Shown piece after piece: positions 33,429 through 43,277 of a DNA stretch of 50,532 nucleotides (position 1 is the stretch's first letter; every line of letters begins with the position of its first letter). This stretch comes from Pelagibacterales bacterium SAG-MED17. GTDB lineage: Bacteria > Pseudomonadota > Alphaproteobacteria > Pelagibacterales > Pelagibacteraceae. The stretch covers positions 1-50,532 of the forward strand of contig JACWDO010000005.1 in NCBI GenBank assembly GCA_014654115.1, given 5' to 3'. The position numbers and the translations under genes were made by a program. The notes under the pieces were generated by a model. The model was not told where the DNA came from. It ran no database searches and saw only the letters and a list, made by a program, of their open reading frames with translations.

Positions 33429-34046
33429 TTATCTTGAATAATATTCAATTACTAAATTAGGCTCCATTACAACTGGATATGGAACTTCCTCAAATTTAGG
33501 AATTCTTACGAATTTAACTTTTTTATTTTTTTCATCTAATTGTAAATATTCTGGCACTTCTCTTTCTTTGTTTGCAAGAGCAATATCAATTAAAGCTAAT
33601 TGTTTAGATTTATCTCTAATCTCAATGCTATCCTCTTCTTTAACTTGATAGCTTGATATATTAACTTTTTTTCCATTTACTCTTACATGTCCATGATTAA
33701 TCAATTGTCTTGATGAAAAAATAGTATTCGATAGTTTAGATCTATATATTACCGCATCAAGCCTTCTCTCTAGCAATCCAATTAAATTTTCAGCTGTATC
33801 ACCTTTTTTCATTATTGCTCTTTTATACATGTTTCTAAACTGTCTTTCATTCATGTTACCATAATAACACTTTAATTTTTGTTTAGCATGAAGCTGGATT
33901 CCATAATCAGATGGTTTAGATGATTTTGACTGGCCATGCTGTCCAGGAGGATATGCTCTAGTATTAAATGGACTCTTGGGTCTTCCCCATAAATTTACTT
34001 TTAGTCGTCTATCGACTTTATGTTTTGAGTTTAATCGTTTTGTCAT
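33429..34046 (-). CDS. rpsD: 30S ribosomal protein S4
   Basis: A 205-residue primary 16S rRNA-binding protein. KHKVDRRLKVNLWGRPKSP is at the N-terminus, PPGQHG follows, and the S4 RNA-binding domain has RLDAVIYRSKLSNTIFSSRQLINHGHVRVNGKKVN. It ends in YYSR. It is a stand-alone rpsD, outside the ribosomal-protein operons, as often in alphaproteobacteria. Confidence 0.96.
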   Translation of the reverse strand: MTKRLNSKHKVDRRLKVNLWGRPKSPFNTRAYPPGQHGQSKSSKPSDYGIQLHAKQKLKCYYGNMNERQFRNMYKRAIMKKGDTAENLIGLLERRLDAVIYRSKLSNTIFSSRQLINHGHVRVNGKKVNISSYQVKEEDSIEIRDKSKQLALIDIALANKEREVPEYLQLDEKNKKVKFVRIPKFEEVPYPVVMEPNLVIEYYSR

Positions 34047-34089
34047 ATTGCAGTTATGGGGTTTATAGACATCAAAATATTTTTGTCAA

Positions 34090-34806
34090 TCAAGGTTTTT
34101 TAATTAAACCAGCAAATACGCTTGATAAAATGCGTATTTCTTTTTGAGAGAGTTCCATTTTGTAAAAAATACTTCTTAAATTTTCAAGCATTATAGGCTT
34201 TTTTGCTTTTTGTTTAAAAAAATTTTTATTTTCTAGGTTTGTTAAACAAAAATTTAACATTGCAGATATCTCTTTTTTAGTTGCTTTTTGTATTTTATTT
34301 GACTTTTGAAAATTAAGTTTTTCTTTTGAAATTATGTTTGAAACAGTTTGGGCTACAATTACTAAGCTGTGTGAAAGATTTAATGATCTAAATTTAATAT
34401 TACTTGGGATCTGTAAAGTATAGTCAGCGTAACTTATTTCGTTATTTGTTAATCCAGAAGCTTCAGAACCAAACAAAAAACTTACCTTTTTTGTAAAATC
34501 AATTTTTTTTAAATCTTTTAGTGAGATGTGTTTAATATTTTTATTTCTAAATCTTGCCGATGTTGCAATAAGAATATCAGTTTTGTTTAAAGATTTTTCT
34601 AAATTAGGATAAATATTGGCTTTTTCTATTATGTCTTTAGCTCCAACGGAAGTTGCTTTAATTTTGTCATTTGGAAATATTGGCTTTGGTTCTACTAAGG
34701 ATAAATTTTTAAAACCAAAATTTTTCATAGCTCTTGCACATAGTCCAATATTTTCGGATAGCTGAGGCTTATGTAATATAAATGATATATTATTAAAATT
34801 CATCAA
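34090..34806 (-). CDS. trmJ: TrmJ-like tRNA/rRNA 2'-O-methyltransferase (SPOUT)
   Basis: A 238-residue SpoU/TrmJ family enzyme that methylates the ribose at position 32 of tRNA. Family motifs are LSENIGLCARAMKNFG, then FLFGSEASGLTNNEI and IPSNIKFRSLNLSHSLVIV. Its start overlaps cimA by four bases. No signal peptide. Confidence 0.87.
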   Translation of the reverse strand: MMNFNNISFILHKPQLSENIGLCARAMKNFGFKNLSLVEPKPIFPNDKIKATSVGAKDIIEKANIYPNLEKSLNKTDILIATSARFRNKNIKHISLKDLKKIDFTKKVSFLFGSEASGLTNNEISYADYTLQIPSNIKFRSLNLSHSLVIVAQTVSNIISKEKLNFQKSNKIQKATKKEISAMLNFCLTNLENKNFFKQKAKKPIMLENLRSIFYKMELSQKEIRILSSVFAGLIKKP

Positions 34807-36401
34807 GCACTTGCTGGTGCATTATCTTTGAATAATTTATAATCAAGACTATCTATTAATGCTTTAAATGATGCATCTATAATGTTTGGAGAAACCCCAA
34901 TTGTAAACCAGTTTTTTCCTTTAGAATCTGTGCTTTCAATAGAAACCCTAGTTACAGCTTCTGTTCCTGTATTTAATATTCTTACTTTATAATCAACTAA
35001 TCTTAAATCTTTAAGATAATCAGAGTATTTAGAAATTTTTTTTATGTTATTTCTAATTGCATTATCCAAAGCATTAACTGGTCCGTTTCCCTCACCTTCA
35101 CAAATAATTGTTTCCCCATCTACTTCTAATTCTGCTTTGGCAGATGAAACAATATCTCCTGACGAATTTTTCTTAACAGATACATCGTATGCCTTAATAA
35201 TTAAGTATCTTGGTATCTCACCAACTATTCTTCTTGCTAACAATTCAAATGATGCGTCTGCACCATCATAACTATAACCAATAAATTCTCTTCCTTTTAC
35301 TTCGTCCAAAAGTTCTTTAATTTTAGGATCATTTTTTTTGATATCAATTCCAATGGTTCCTAATCTTGATAAAATGTTTGATTGTCCAGCCTGATCTGAA
35401 ACAACTATATTTCTTACATTGCCAACTTCTTTTGGGTCAATGTGTTCATAAGTTTTTGGGTCTTTTTGAACCGCTGAAACATGCATTCCTCCTTTATGGG
35501 AAAAAGCTGCAGCACCAACGTAGGGCAAATGTTTGTTGGGTTTTCTGTTTAAAATTTCATCTAGTAACCTAGAGCATTGTGTTAAATGCTTAATGTTCTC
35601 CTCTTTTATATTTATTTCATAATTGTTAGAAAATTCATGTTTTAAATATAATGAAGGTATAAGAGACATTAAATTAGCATTACCACATCTTTCACCTAAA
35701 CCATTGATTGTTCCCTGGACCTGTCTAACACCAGCTTGAATTGCAACTAAAGAATTTGCAACAGCATTTTCTGTATCGTTGTGAGCATGAATTCCTAAAT
35801 TTTTACCCGGTATATGTTTTGATACATCTAAAACTATTTTTGATATTTCATGAGGCAAGGTCCCACCATTAGTATCACATAATACAATCCACCTGGCACC
35901 TTGATCAAATGCTGCCTTGATGCAACTTAAAGCGTATTCTTTGTTTGATTTATATCCATCAAAAAAATGCTCGGCATCAAACATAAATTCTTTTCCAGAA
36001 TTGATTATATGTTTTGCACTTTCACTAATGTTTTTTAAATTTTGATCTTTGGTTATACCTAGAGCAACATCAACATGAAAATCCCAAGATTTTCCAAATA
36101 AACAAATTGAATTTGCCTTAGAATTTATTAAAGAAGAAATCATTGGATCATTTTCAGCACTATGATCTGATTTTTTTGTCATTCCAAAAGCTGTTAATAT
36201 AGAATGGTTAAAAGAGTGTTTTTTGTTAAAAAACTCTGTATCTGTGGGATTAGCTCCTGGCCATCCGCCTTCTATGTAATCAACACCAAGATTATCTAAT
36301 GCTACAGAGATTTTCTCTTTGTCATCTAAAGAAAAATCTACCCCTTGTGTTTGTGCGCCATCACGTAAAGTTGTATCAAATATGTATATTTTGTCTGACA
36401 T
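34803..36401 (-). CDS. cimA: Citramalate synthase
   Basis: The DRE-TIM family enzyme condenses pyruvate and acetyl-CoA to (R)-citramalate for isoleucine synthesis. The signature is DTTLRDGAQTQG at residues 9-20, and GIHAHNDTENAVANSL and NGLGERCGNA follow. The C-terminal regulatory domain (about 380-525) has the VRILNTGTEAVTRV segment. At 532 residues it matches the long CimA form rather than LeuA. It overlaps cysS by one base and trmJ by four. Confidence 0.9.
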   Translation of the reverse strand: MSDKIYIFDTTLRDGAQTQGVDFSLDDKEKISVALDNLGVDYIEGGWPGANPTDTEFFNKKHSFNHSILTAFGMTKKSDHSAENDPMISSLINSKANSICLFGKSWDFHVDVALGITKDQNLKNISESAKHIINSGKEFMFDAEHFFDGYKSNKEYALSCIKAAFDQGARWIVLCDTNGGTLPHEISKIVLDVSKHIPGKNLGIHAHNDTENAVANSLVAIQAGVRQVQGTINGLGERCGNANLMSLIPSLYLKHEFSNNYEINIKEENIKHLTQCSRLLDEILNRKPNKHLPYVGAAAFSHKGGMHVSAVQKDPKTYEHIDPKEVGNVRNIVVSDQAGQSNILSRLGTIGIDIKKNDPKIKELLDEVKGREFIGYSYDGADASFELLARRIVGEIPRYLIIKAYDVSVKKNSSGDIVSSAKAELEVDGETIICEGEGNGPVNALDNAIRNNIKKISKYSDYLKDLRLVDYKVRILNTGTEAVTRVSIESTDSKGKNWFTIGVSPNIIDASFKALIDSLDYKLFKDNAPASA

Positions 36402-37762
36402 TATTTAAATTTCCACGAGGTTTTACCATCTTTATCCTCTATTTGAACTCCTTTTTCCAAAAGTTCATTACGAATTTTATCAGCTAATTCATAATTTTTA
36501 TCATCTCTAGCCTGATTTCGTTCTTTAATTTTTATTTCAATTAACTCATCACTGAAATCAGATTTATTTTTTTTAAAATTATCCCATTCATCTTTAGTTT
36601 CAGTTAACAGTCCTACAAAATTACATGCAGATACAAACTCTTTTTTATCCTTTGTATTACCTGATTGCGATTTTTCATATAGTTTATGAAGATTGGCAAT
36701 ATACTTTGGTGTATTTAAATCATCATATAAAGGATAAAGATCATCATCAGAAATTAGTGTAGGCTTTTCCAGTTCAATATAACTTTTGTACCATTTATCG
36801 ATTGTTTTTTGACTTTCATCTAAAAGTTTATCATTCCAATCTAAAGGCTGTCTATACTGAGCACTAATTAAAGCCAGTCTTAGAGCTTGACCATTAACAT
36901 TTTTTTTAAAATCACTTATCTTTAAAATATTGCCCTGTGATTTTGCCATTTTTTCATTTGATAGGGTAATAAATCCATTATGTACCCAATAATTTGAAAA
37001 AACTTCAGTTTCATTAGCACATCGCGATTGAGCAATTTCATTTTCATGGTGTGGAAATATTAAATCTCTGCCCCCTCCATGTATATCAAAATTATCTCCA
37101 AGATATTTTTTGGACATTACCGAACATTCTAAATGCCAGCCTGGTCTACCATTTCCCCATGGTGATGACCAACTTGGCTCATCTTCACTAGATGGTTTCC
37201 ACAACACAAAATCTTCAGCATTTTTCTTATTGCTTGATACTTCTACTCTAGATCCTGAAATTAGATCTTCTATTTTTTTATTTGATAATTTTCCATAATC
37301 ATTAAATTTTTTAACCTCAAAATAAATATGGTTTTTGCTTTCATAAGCAAAACCTTTCTCCATTAAACCACTGATCATTTCGATCATTTCGTTTATATTT
37401 TCTGTTGCCTTAGGTTGAAAGCTAGGTTCTTCACAATTAAGATATTTACAATCTTCTTGGAAATTAATATTTATCTTGTTTGTTAATTCAGAGATTGTAA
37501 TTTTTTTATCTTTTGCAGATTGAATTATTTTATCATCAATATCTGTAATATTCCTGACATATGTAACATTATCTTTGCCATATTTACATTTTAAAACTTT
37601 AAAAAGAATATCAAATACAACTAATGGTCTTGCATTACCTATATGCGGATCGTCATAAACTGTAGGACCACAAACATACATTTTAATGTCATTTTTATCT
37701 ATTGGCTGAAATTTTTCTTTTTTTCCACCATAGCTATTTGTTAAAAAAATATCTTTATTCAT
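36401..37762 (-). CDS. cysS: Cysteinyl-tRNA synthetase
   Basis: Class I synthetase of 453 residues. The HIGH-type sequence is HIGNARP, the zinc ligands are Cys in MYVCGPTVY, the Cys in HLECSVM and the His pair in FPHHENEIAQS, and the KMSKS motif is KMAKSQGN. The C-terminal anticodon-binding part is compact. Shares a base with cimA. Confidence 0.96.
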   Translation of the reverse strand: MNKDIFLTNSYGGKKEKFQPIDKNDIKMYVCGPTVYDDPHIGNARPLVVFDILFKVLKCKYGKDNVTYVRNITDIDDKIIQSAKDKKITISELTNKININFQEDCKYLNCEEPSFQPKATENINEMIEMISGLMEKGFAYESKNHIYFEVKKFNDYGKLSNKKIEDLISGSRVEVSSNKKNAEDFVLWKPSSEDEPSWSSPWGNGRPGWHLECSVMSKKYLGDNFDIHGGGRDLIFPHHENEIAQSRCANETEVFSNYWVHNGFITLSNEKMAKSQGNILKISDFKKNVNGQALRLALISAQYRQPLDWNDKLLDESQKTIDKWYKSYIELEKPTLISDDDLYPLYDDLNTPKYIANLHKLYEKSQSGNTKDKKEFVSACNFVGLLTETKDEWDNFKKNKSDFSDELIEIKIKERNQARDDKNYELADKIRNELLEKGVQIEDKDGKTSWKFK

Positions 37763-37807
37763 TATTCAAGGAATATACTTTAATTATAGATTTGTGAATC
37801 TATTTGA

Positions 37808-38545
37808 TTAGCTAGGAATCTTGCAAACTGGAATTGGATCCATTTTATGCAAATTTGCGTTTCTTATTTGGATATATTTTTCTCTATTTTTTGAATTTTC
37901 ATTTTCCATTGCTTCCTCAAGTTCTTTATAACTTAAACCTAGCTGACCTTCGTCAGTTCTACCATCATCCCATAAACCATCTGTTGGTGGAGCATCAATA
38001 ATCTCTTGTAAAATTTTTAATTCTTTTCCTAATTCCCAAACTTCTGTCTTATTACAATCAGCTATTGGTGAAATATCAACTCCACCATCGCCATACTTTG
38101 TGTAAAAACCTACACCAAAGTCCTCAACTTTATTTCCTGTACCAACTACTATTCCATTATTTGCTGCTGCTACTTGATACAAAGTTGTCATTCTTAATCT
38201 AGCTCTTGAGTTTGCCATACCATGCAAACTATCAAAATTTTTTAAAGTATTTTCAAATGTAGAAAAAAGGCTATCTAACTCAACTGTCATACCCTCAACA
38301 TTTTTAAAATTTTGCTTTAACCATTCCTGATGATTTAAGCTTAAGTCATGTTGGGTGCTTTTTTGTTTTATAGGCATTGATAAAACGATAGTCCTCAATC
38401 CTGTCATTGCACTCAACGTACTTGAAACAGACGAATCTATTCCTCCTGAAATTCCAATTACTAAAGACTCGGCTTTTTTAGGCATTGAATTTACATAATT
38501 CAATATCCAGTCTTTAATAAATGTTACTTTTTTGCTCGGTTCCAT
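37808..38545 (-). CDS. nadE: NAD synthase, ammonia-dependent
   Basis: Makes NAD from deamido-NAD with ATP and ammonia. The PP-loop motif is ISGGIDSSVS, then GTGNKVEDFGVGFYTKYGDGGVDISP. At 245 residues there is no N-terminal glutaminase domain, so ammonia must come directly or from another protein. With nadK at the other end of the window, two NAD-cofactor genes are present, but not linked. Confidence 0.93.
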   Translation of the reverse strand: MEPSKKVTFIKDWILNYVNSMPKKAESLVIGISGGIDSSVSSTLSAMTGLRTIVLSMPIKQKSTQHDLSLNHQEWLKQNFKNVEGMTVELDSLFSTFENTLKNFDSLHGMANSRARLRMTTLYQVAAANNGIVVGTGNKVEDFGVGFYTKYGDGGVDISPIADCNKTEVWELGKELKILQEIIDAPPTDGLWDDGRTDEGQLGLSYKELEEAMENENSKNREKYIQIRNANLHKMDPIPVCKIPS

Positions 38546-38582
38546 AATGAAAATATAATAATTAATTTAAAAAATTAAATGA

Positions 38583-39962
38583 TTAAGATGCCGCTCTAAT
38601 CCCATTTTTTGCATATAAGCTATTTTTTTTAATCTCATCTGAAATTAAAAAAGCTAACTCTAGAGCTTGATTGGCATTAAGTCTTGGATCACATTGTGTG
38701 TGATACCTACTTGATAAGTCTGTGTCTGATATTTTTTGCGCTCCACCTGTACATTCTGTCACATTTTGACCTGTCATTTCAATATGAAGACCACCAGCAT
38801 ATGATCCTTCACTTTGGTGCACACCAAATACATTTTTAACTTCATTTAAAACATTGTTAAATGGTCTTGTTTTAAATCCTGTGGAAGATTTAATTGTATT
38901 GCCATGCATCGGATCACATGACCAAATAACATTAAGACCTTCTTTTTTTATTCCTCTGATCAATTTTGGTAAATATTTTTCAACTTGATCGTGACCAAAT
39001 CTTGAGATCAATGTAATTTTTCCTTTTTCATTATTAGGGTTGATCAATTCACAAATTTTAGCAATCTCTTCTGGTTTTGAAGTTGGTCCACATTTTATTC
39101 CTATTGGATTTTCAATTCCCCTACAAAATTCTACATGACCACCATCAATTTGTCTTGTTCTGTCGCCTATCCAAACAAAGTGTGCTGAAGTATCATGATG
39201 CTCTCCAGTTGTTGAATCAACTCTAGTCATTGTTTCCTCGAATGGTAAATGTAATGCTTCATGAGATGTCCAAAAATTGACAGTATATAACCTTCTATTA
39301 AAATCAGATGTAATTCCACATGCTTCCATGAAGGCAAGAGCATCTGCAATTTTGTCTTCTAATTCTTTAAATTTTTTAGCTTGAGCTGCTGATTTTATGT
39401 ATCCTAAATTCCACAGGTGAACCTTTTTTAAGTCAGCAAATCCACCATTAGAAAATGCTCTGATTAAATTTAATGTAGAAGCCGATTGTGAATATGCTCT
39501 AAATAGTCTTTTGGGATCTGGAATTCTGGCCGCTTCAGTAAATTCCATACCGTTAATGTTATCTCCTAAATAACTTGGTAATTCCAAATCTCCTTGTTTT
39601 TCAGTTGGAGCACTTCTAGGTTTTGAAAACTGTCCTGCAATTCTTCCCAATTTAACTACTGGTAAAGATGCTGAATAAGTTAAAACTAATGACATTTGAA
39701 GCATTAGTTTAAAATAATCTCTAATATTGTCTGGATTAAATTCTGCAAAACTTTCTGCGCAATCACCGCCTTGTAACAAGAATGCTTTTCCGTCAACAAC
39801 ATTTGCTAGTTGATCTTTAAGATGTCTTGTTTCTCCAGCAAATACCAAAGGGGGGAAATTTTTTAGTTTATTTAAAACTAAGTTTAATTCATCCTCATCC
39901 CTATATTCAGGAATGTGTTTTACAGGATAATTTCTCCAACTATTTGCTTTCCATTTTTTCAT
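38583..39962 (-). CDS. DAHP synthase, class II (plant type)
   Basis: First step of the shikimate pathway: PEP plus erythrose 4-phosphate. The class II family is shown by LLQGGDCAESF, GRIAGQFSKPRSAP, GEHHDTSAHFVWIGDRTRQIDG and WSCDPMHGNT. At 459 residues it is full length. No regulatory extension is seen. Monocistronic, with 37 bases to nadE. Confidence 0.94.
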   Translation of the reverse strand: MKKWKANSWRNYPVKHIPEYRDEDELNLVLNKLKNFPPLVFAGETRHLKDQLANVVDGKAFLLQGGDCAESFAEFNPDNIRDYFKLMLQMSLVLTYSASLPVVKLGRIAGQFSKPRSAPTEKQGDLELPSYLGDNINGMEFTEAARIPDPKRLFRAYSQSASTLNLIRAFSNGGFADLKKVHLWNLGYIKSAAQAKKFKELEDKIADALAFMEACGITSDFNRRLYTVNFWTSHEALHLPFEETMTRVDSTTGEHHDTSAHFVWIGDRTRQIDGGHVEFCRGIENPIGIKCGPTSKPEEIAKICELINPNNEKGKITLISRFGHDQVEKYLPKLIRGIKKEGLNVIWSCDPMHGNTIKSSTGFKTRPFNNVLNEVKNVFGVHQSEGSYAGGLHIEMTGQNVTECTGGAQKISDTDLSSRYHTQCDPRLNANQALELAFLISDEIKKNSLYAKNGIRAAS

Positions 39963-40043
39963 AATACAATCACAAGGTGTATATATATCTGATTTAATAA
40001 AGAAAAGTAAATTTTTTATTAATTAAAATTTGTATATGAAAAA

Positions 40044-40766
40044 TTAAGTATTACTTGTTATTTTGAACGCAATTATTCCAAGGATTTCTCTAAAAAAAGT
40101 ATTAAATTTTGAAAGATTATTCACAATATCAAAAACCTGGTAACTATTTAGCAAAGGTGTTTTTGATCTTGAAATGGTATTAACGGGATAAGGTAAGACT
40201 TTTACTCCTTGCTTTTCAGCAATCATCATAGATCTCTTCATGTGATAAGCAGAAGTAATAAGAACTGTTTCTGAGTATTTTAAATTTAATTCTTTAATTT
40301 CTTTGAAATTTTCAATGGTATTTCGTGATTTACCAATAAAGTTTATACGATCCATATCAAAATTAAGATCATTATAAAATTTTTTAGCTATAGTAGGATC
40401 ATCATTATCATTATTTTTAACTAGATAAGCATTTCCACCAACATAAAAAACTTTTGAGTTTGGATATTGATAGGCTAAACTAATTGAAGCTATTATCCTT
40501 TCGTCTGCTCCTGATAAAACTAAAATATTTTTGATATTTTTGTATTTTTTTTTAATTATGAAGTCTTTTTCAAGGTATTTTAAACCTAAAGAACCTGTTG
40601 GAAAAAAAGCAATAATTATAATTAGAAATATATTTAAACTTAATATTTTTAAGATAATTTTTCTTTTACTAATAAGGTAAAAAATAAATAAAATAATTAA
40701 AACTATAAATAAAAAGTTTGTTGGGTTCAATAAGGGACCTAAAAATTTTGATAAGTAATAATACAA
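40044..40766 (-). CDS. YdcF/ElyC-type membrane protein (DUF218)
   Basis: A 240-residue protein with two N-terminal membrane segments (about 17-32 and 35-55) and a DUF218 domain. NILVLSGADERI, YPNSKVFYVGG, the RNTIENFKEIKEL segment and VLITSAYHMKRSMMIAEKQG are all typical of the family. Members act in envelope maintenance or handle vancomycin sensitivity (SanA, ElyC), but this one is unassigned. It lies one base after the glmS stop. Confidence 0.8.
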   Translation of the reverse strand: MYYYLSKFLGPLLNPTNFLFIVLIILFIFYLISKRKIILKILSLNIFLIIIIAFFPTGSLGLKYLEKDFIIKKKYKNIKNILVLSGADERIIASISLAYQYPNSKVFYVGGNAYLVKNNDNDDPTIAKKFYNDLNFDMDRINFIGKSRNTIENFKEIKELNLKYSETVLITSAYHMKRSMMIAEKQGVKVLPYPVNTISRSKTPLLNSYQVFDIVNNLSKFNTFFREILGIIAFKITSNT

Positions 40767-40767
40767 G

Positions 40768-42588
40768 TTATTCTACTGTTACAGATTTAGCTAGATTTCT
40801 AGGTTTATCAATATCATAACCTTTTTCTAGTGCTGAATAAAAAGCCAATTTTTGTAAAGGAATAGTTGTTAAAAATGGAATTAGCTCATCATTTAATTTA
40901 TCAACCTCTATTTGTTCCCAAATATTTTCAGAAATTATTTCATCTTTATTTTTATTTGTTATAAGTAATACCTTTGCTCCACGGGCAATAACTTCCTGCA
41001 TGTTAGACATGGTCTTTAAATAGTGCTCGTCTCTTGGAGCTATAACGACTACAGGCATACCCTCTTCTATTAAAGCTAACGGTCCGTGTTTCATTTCACC
41101 TGCTGGATAACCCTCAGCATGAACATAGGCTAATTCTTTTAGCTTTAATGCGCCCTCTAGAGCAATAGGAAAAGAATAACCTCTTCCTAAAAACATACAT
41201 CCTTTAGCCTGTGCAAAAACTTTACCAATTTTTAAAAGTTTATGATCCAATTTGAGTGTTTTTTTCGCAGAATTTGACAATAATAGTAAATTTTTAATCT
41301 TAGAGTGATAAGTTTTCTTTGTAATTTCTTTTTGATCATAAGAAATTTTTAAGGACAACATATAGAGAACTAACATTTGCCCAAGAAAAGCTTTTGTAGA
41401 AGCAACACCTATTTCTTGTCCACAATATATAGGTAAAACTAAATCTGCATCTCTTGCTATTGAGCTTTCCACAACATTCACAACTGCACAAGTTTTCATT
41501 TTGTTTTTCTTACATAATTCTAAAGCAGCATATGTATCAGCAGTTTCACCTGATTGTGATACGAACACGTATAAACTATCTTTTTTAAATCTAACTTTTC
41601 GATATCTAAACTCAGAAGCTATATCTATACTCACATCTAAATTTGTATTTTGTTCTAACCAATATTTTGCAACCAAGCATGAATGGTATGCTGTTCCACA
41701 GCCAATCAATACAATGGCTTTTAAAGAACTTATATTCCATGGAAAATTATAAATATTTATTTGATTATTATATTTATCCACATATTCGTTAATACAATCT
41801 TTAATGGTTGAAGGCTGTTCATCTATCTCCTTTTCCATAAAATATTTATAGTCACCTTTATCATAATTAAGTTCTTCTTTAGAAAGATTCATTACTTTTT
41901 TATTTACCTTAATCCCATTGCTTTGAAAGAATTCAATTTGATCTCTTTTGATAATGCAAAATTCTCCATCATCTAAATAAGAAATTTTGTTAGTCATAGA
42001 TTTAAGGGCATACGAGTCTGAGCCAAGATAATTTTCATTTGGGCCATATCCAACTGCCAAAGGGGATCCTCTTCTTGCCCCAATCATTAAATCATTTTTA
42101 TCTTTAAAAATTATCCCTAATGCAAAACTTCCATGAAGTTTTTTTAAAACCTTAATAATAGTGTCTTTGAGTGAATTTTTTTTTAAATAGTCAGTAACAA
42201 GATGAGCAATTACCTCGGTATCAGTTTGTGATTTAAATACATATCCTTTTTTTTCTAAAAGTTTTTTTAAAATTGTTGAATTTTCTATAATACCATTATG
42301 AACAACCGAAACCTGTTCTGATGAATGAGGATGAGCATTAATTTTGCTCGGTTTACCATGTGTTGCCCACCTGACATGGCCGATACCAATATCTCCTTTA
42401 AGATTAAATTTTGATATATCTTTTTCTAAAGCATCAACTCTACCCTCACACTTTACCTCGTTTATATTTCCCTCAACTAGAGTTGCAATGCCCGCAGAGT
42501 CATACCCTCTATATTCAAGTTTTTTAAGTGAATTGACTATTCTACTAGAAACTTCTTTAGAACTTATTATTCCAATTATTCCACACAT
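40768..42588 (-). CDS. glmS: Glucosamine-6-phosphate synthase
   Basis: Converts fructose 6-phosphate and glutamine to glucosamine 6-phosphate for peptidoglycan and LPS. Cys2 in MCGIIGII is the glutaminase nucleophile. RGYDSAGIA and HTRWATHG-type sequence (HVRWATHGKPS) follow, and two SIS domains hold SQSGETADTYAAL and the C-terminal KSVTVE. 606 residues, normal. Its ATG directly follows the stop of the partial glmU gene, so the two are one operon. Confidence 0.96.
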   Translation of the reverse strand: MCGIIGIISSKEVSSRIVNSLKKLEYRGYDSAGIATLVEGNINEVKCEGRVDALEKDISKFNLKGDIGIGHVRWATHGKPSKINAHPHSSEQVSVVHNGIIENSTILKKLLEKKGYVFKSQTDTEVIAHLVTDYLKKNSLKDTIIKVLKKLHGSFALGIIFKDKNDLMIGARRGSPLAVGYGPNENYLGSDSYALKSMTNKISYLDDGEFCIIKRDQIEFFQSNGIKVNKKVMNLSKEELNYDKGDYKYFMEKEIDEQPSTIKDCINEYVDKYNNQINIYNFPWNISSLKAIVLIGCGTAYHSCLVAKYWLEQNTNLDVSIDIASEFRYRKVRFKKDSLYVFVSQSGETADTYAALELCKKNKMKTCAVVNVVESSIARDADLVLPIYCGQEIGVASTKAFLGQMLVLYMLSLKISYDQKEITKKTYHSKIKNLLLLSNSAKKTLKLDHKLLKIGKVFAQAKGCMFLGRGYSFPIALEGALKLKELAYVHAEGYPAGEMKHGPLALIEEGMPVVVIAPRDEHYLKTMSNMQEVIARGAKVLLITNKNKDEIISENIWEQIEVDKLNDELIPFLTTIPLQKLAFYSALEKGYDIDKPRNLAKSVTVE

Positions 42589-43209
42589 TTATTTTTTTCT
42601 CTTATAGTTTTTAACTTCAATTTGCTCAGCTCTTGTTAAAGCTAATGTATTTTTAGAAACTTTTTTTGTAATAGTTGATCCTGCACCAATTATACTTTTT
42701 TTTTCAAGCTTGATTGGGGCAACAAGCGATGAATTTGAACCCACAAATACCTCATCGTCAATTATTGTTTTGCTTTTTTTAATGCCATCATAATTACAAG
42801 TAATTGTTCCTGCTCCAATATTTACTTTTCTACCTAATTTTGAATCTCCTATATAAGATAGATGGTTTAATTTTGAGTCTTTACCGATAATGCTCTTTTT
42901 AACCTCAACAAAGTTTCCAACTTTTGATCCTGATTTAAGTACTGTACCAGGTCTTAGTCTTGCATATGGTCCGATGTTCACATTATTTTCAATTTTTACA
43001 CCTTCTAAATGTGAAAAAGATAATATCCTTACATTATTTCCTACAGATACATTGTCAGCAATCACAACATAAGGCTCAATAATAACTTTCCTTCCTATTT
43101 TGGTGTTTTTAGAAAAAAAGACAGTATCAGGGGCAATCATTTTGACACCTTTTTTTAAAAATTTGTTTCTTAACTTTGTTTGTATATTTATTAATTTTTT
43201 TTGTTTCAT
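42589..43209 (-). CDS. Acetyltransferase half of GlmU
   Basis: A 206-residue left-handed beta-helix protein that matches only the C-terminal half of GlmU, which acetylates glucosamine 1-phosphate. Catalytic and CoA-site residues are kept: Arg in ARLRPGT, Lys in FVEVKKS, His and Tyr in LNHLSYIGDS, and GAGTITCNYDG. The N-terminal uridyltransferase (LAAGxGTRM) is missing, although the protein starts at the linker that joins the two halves in standard GlmU. It is not a fragment made by a frameshift inside the window: no uridyltransferase frame lies upstream, where the divergent gph gene begins 68 bases away. Confidence 0.85.
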   Translation of the reverse strand: MKQKKLINIQTKLRNKFLKKGVKMIAPDTVFFSKNTKIGRKVIIEPYVVIADNVSVGNNVRILSFSHLEGVKIENNVNIGPYARLRPGTVLKSGSKVGNFVEVKKSIIGKDSKLNHLSYIGDSKLGRKVNIGAGTITCNYDGIKKSKTIIDDEVFVGSNSSLVAPIKLEKKSIIGAGSTITKKVSKNTLALTRAEQIEVKNYKRKK

Positions 43210-43277
43210 TTGATATTTTTATATATTTGGGTATTAGTTTAATTAATTCACAATATATTTCTTAATAATACTTTTAA

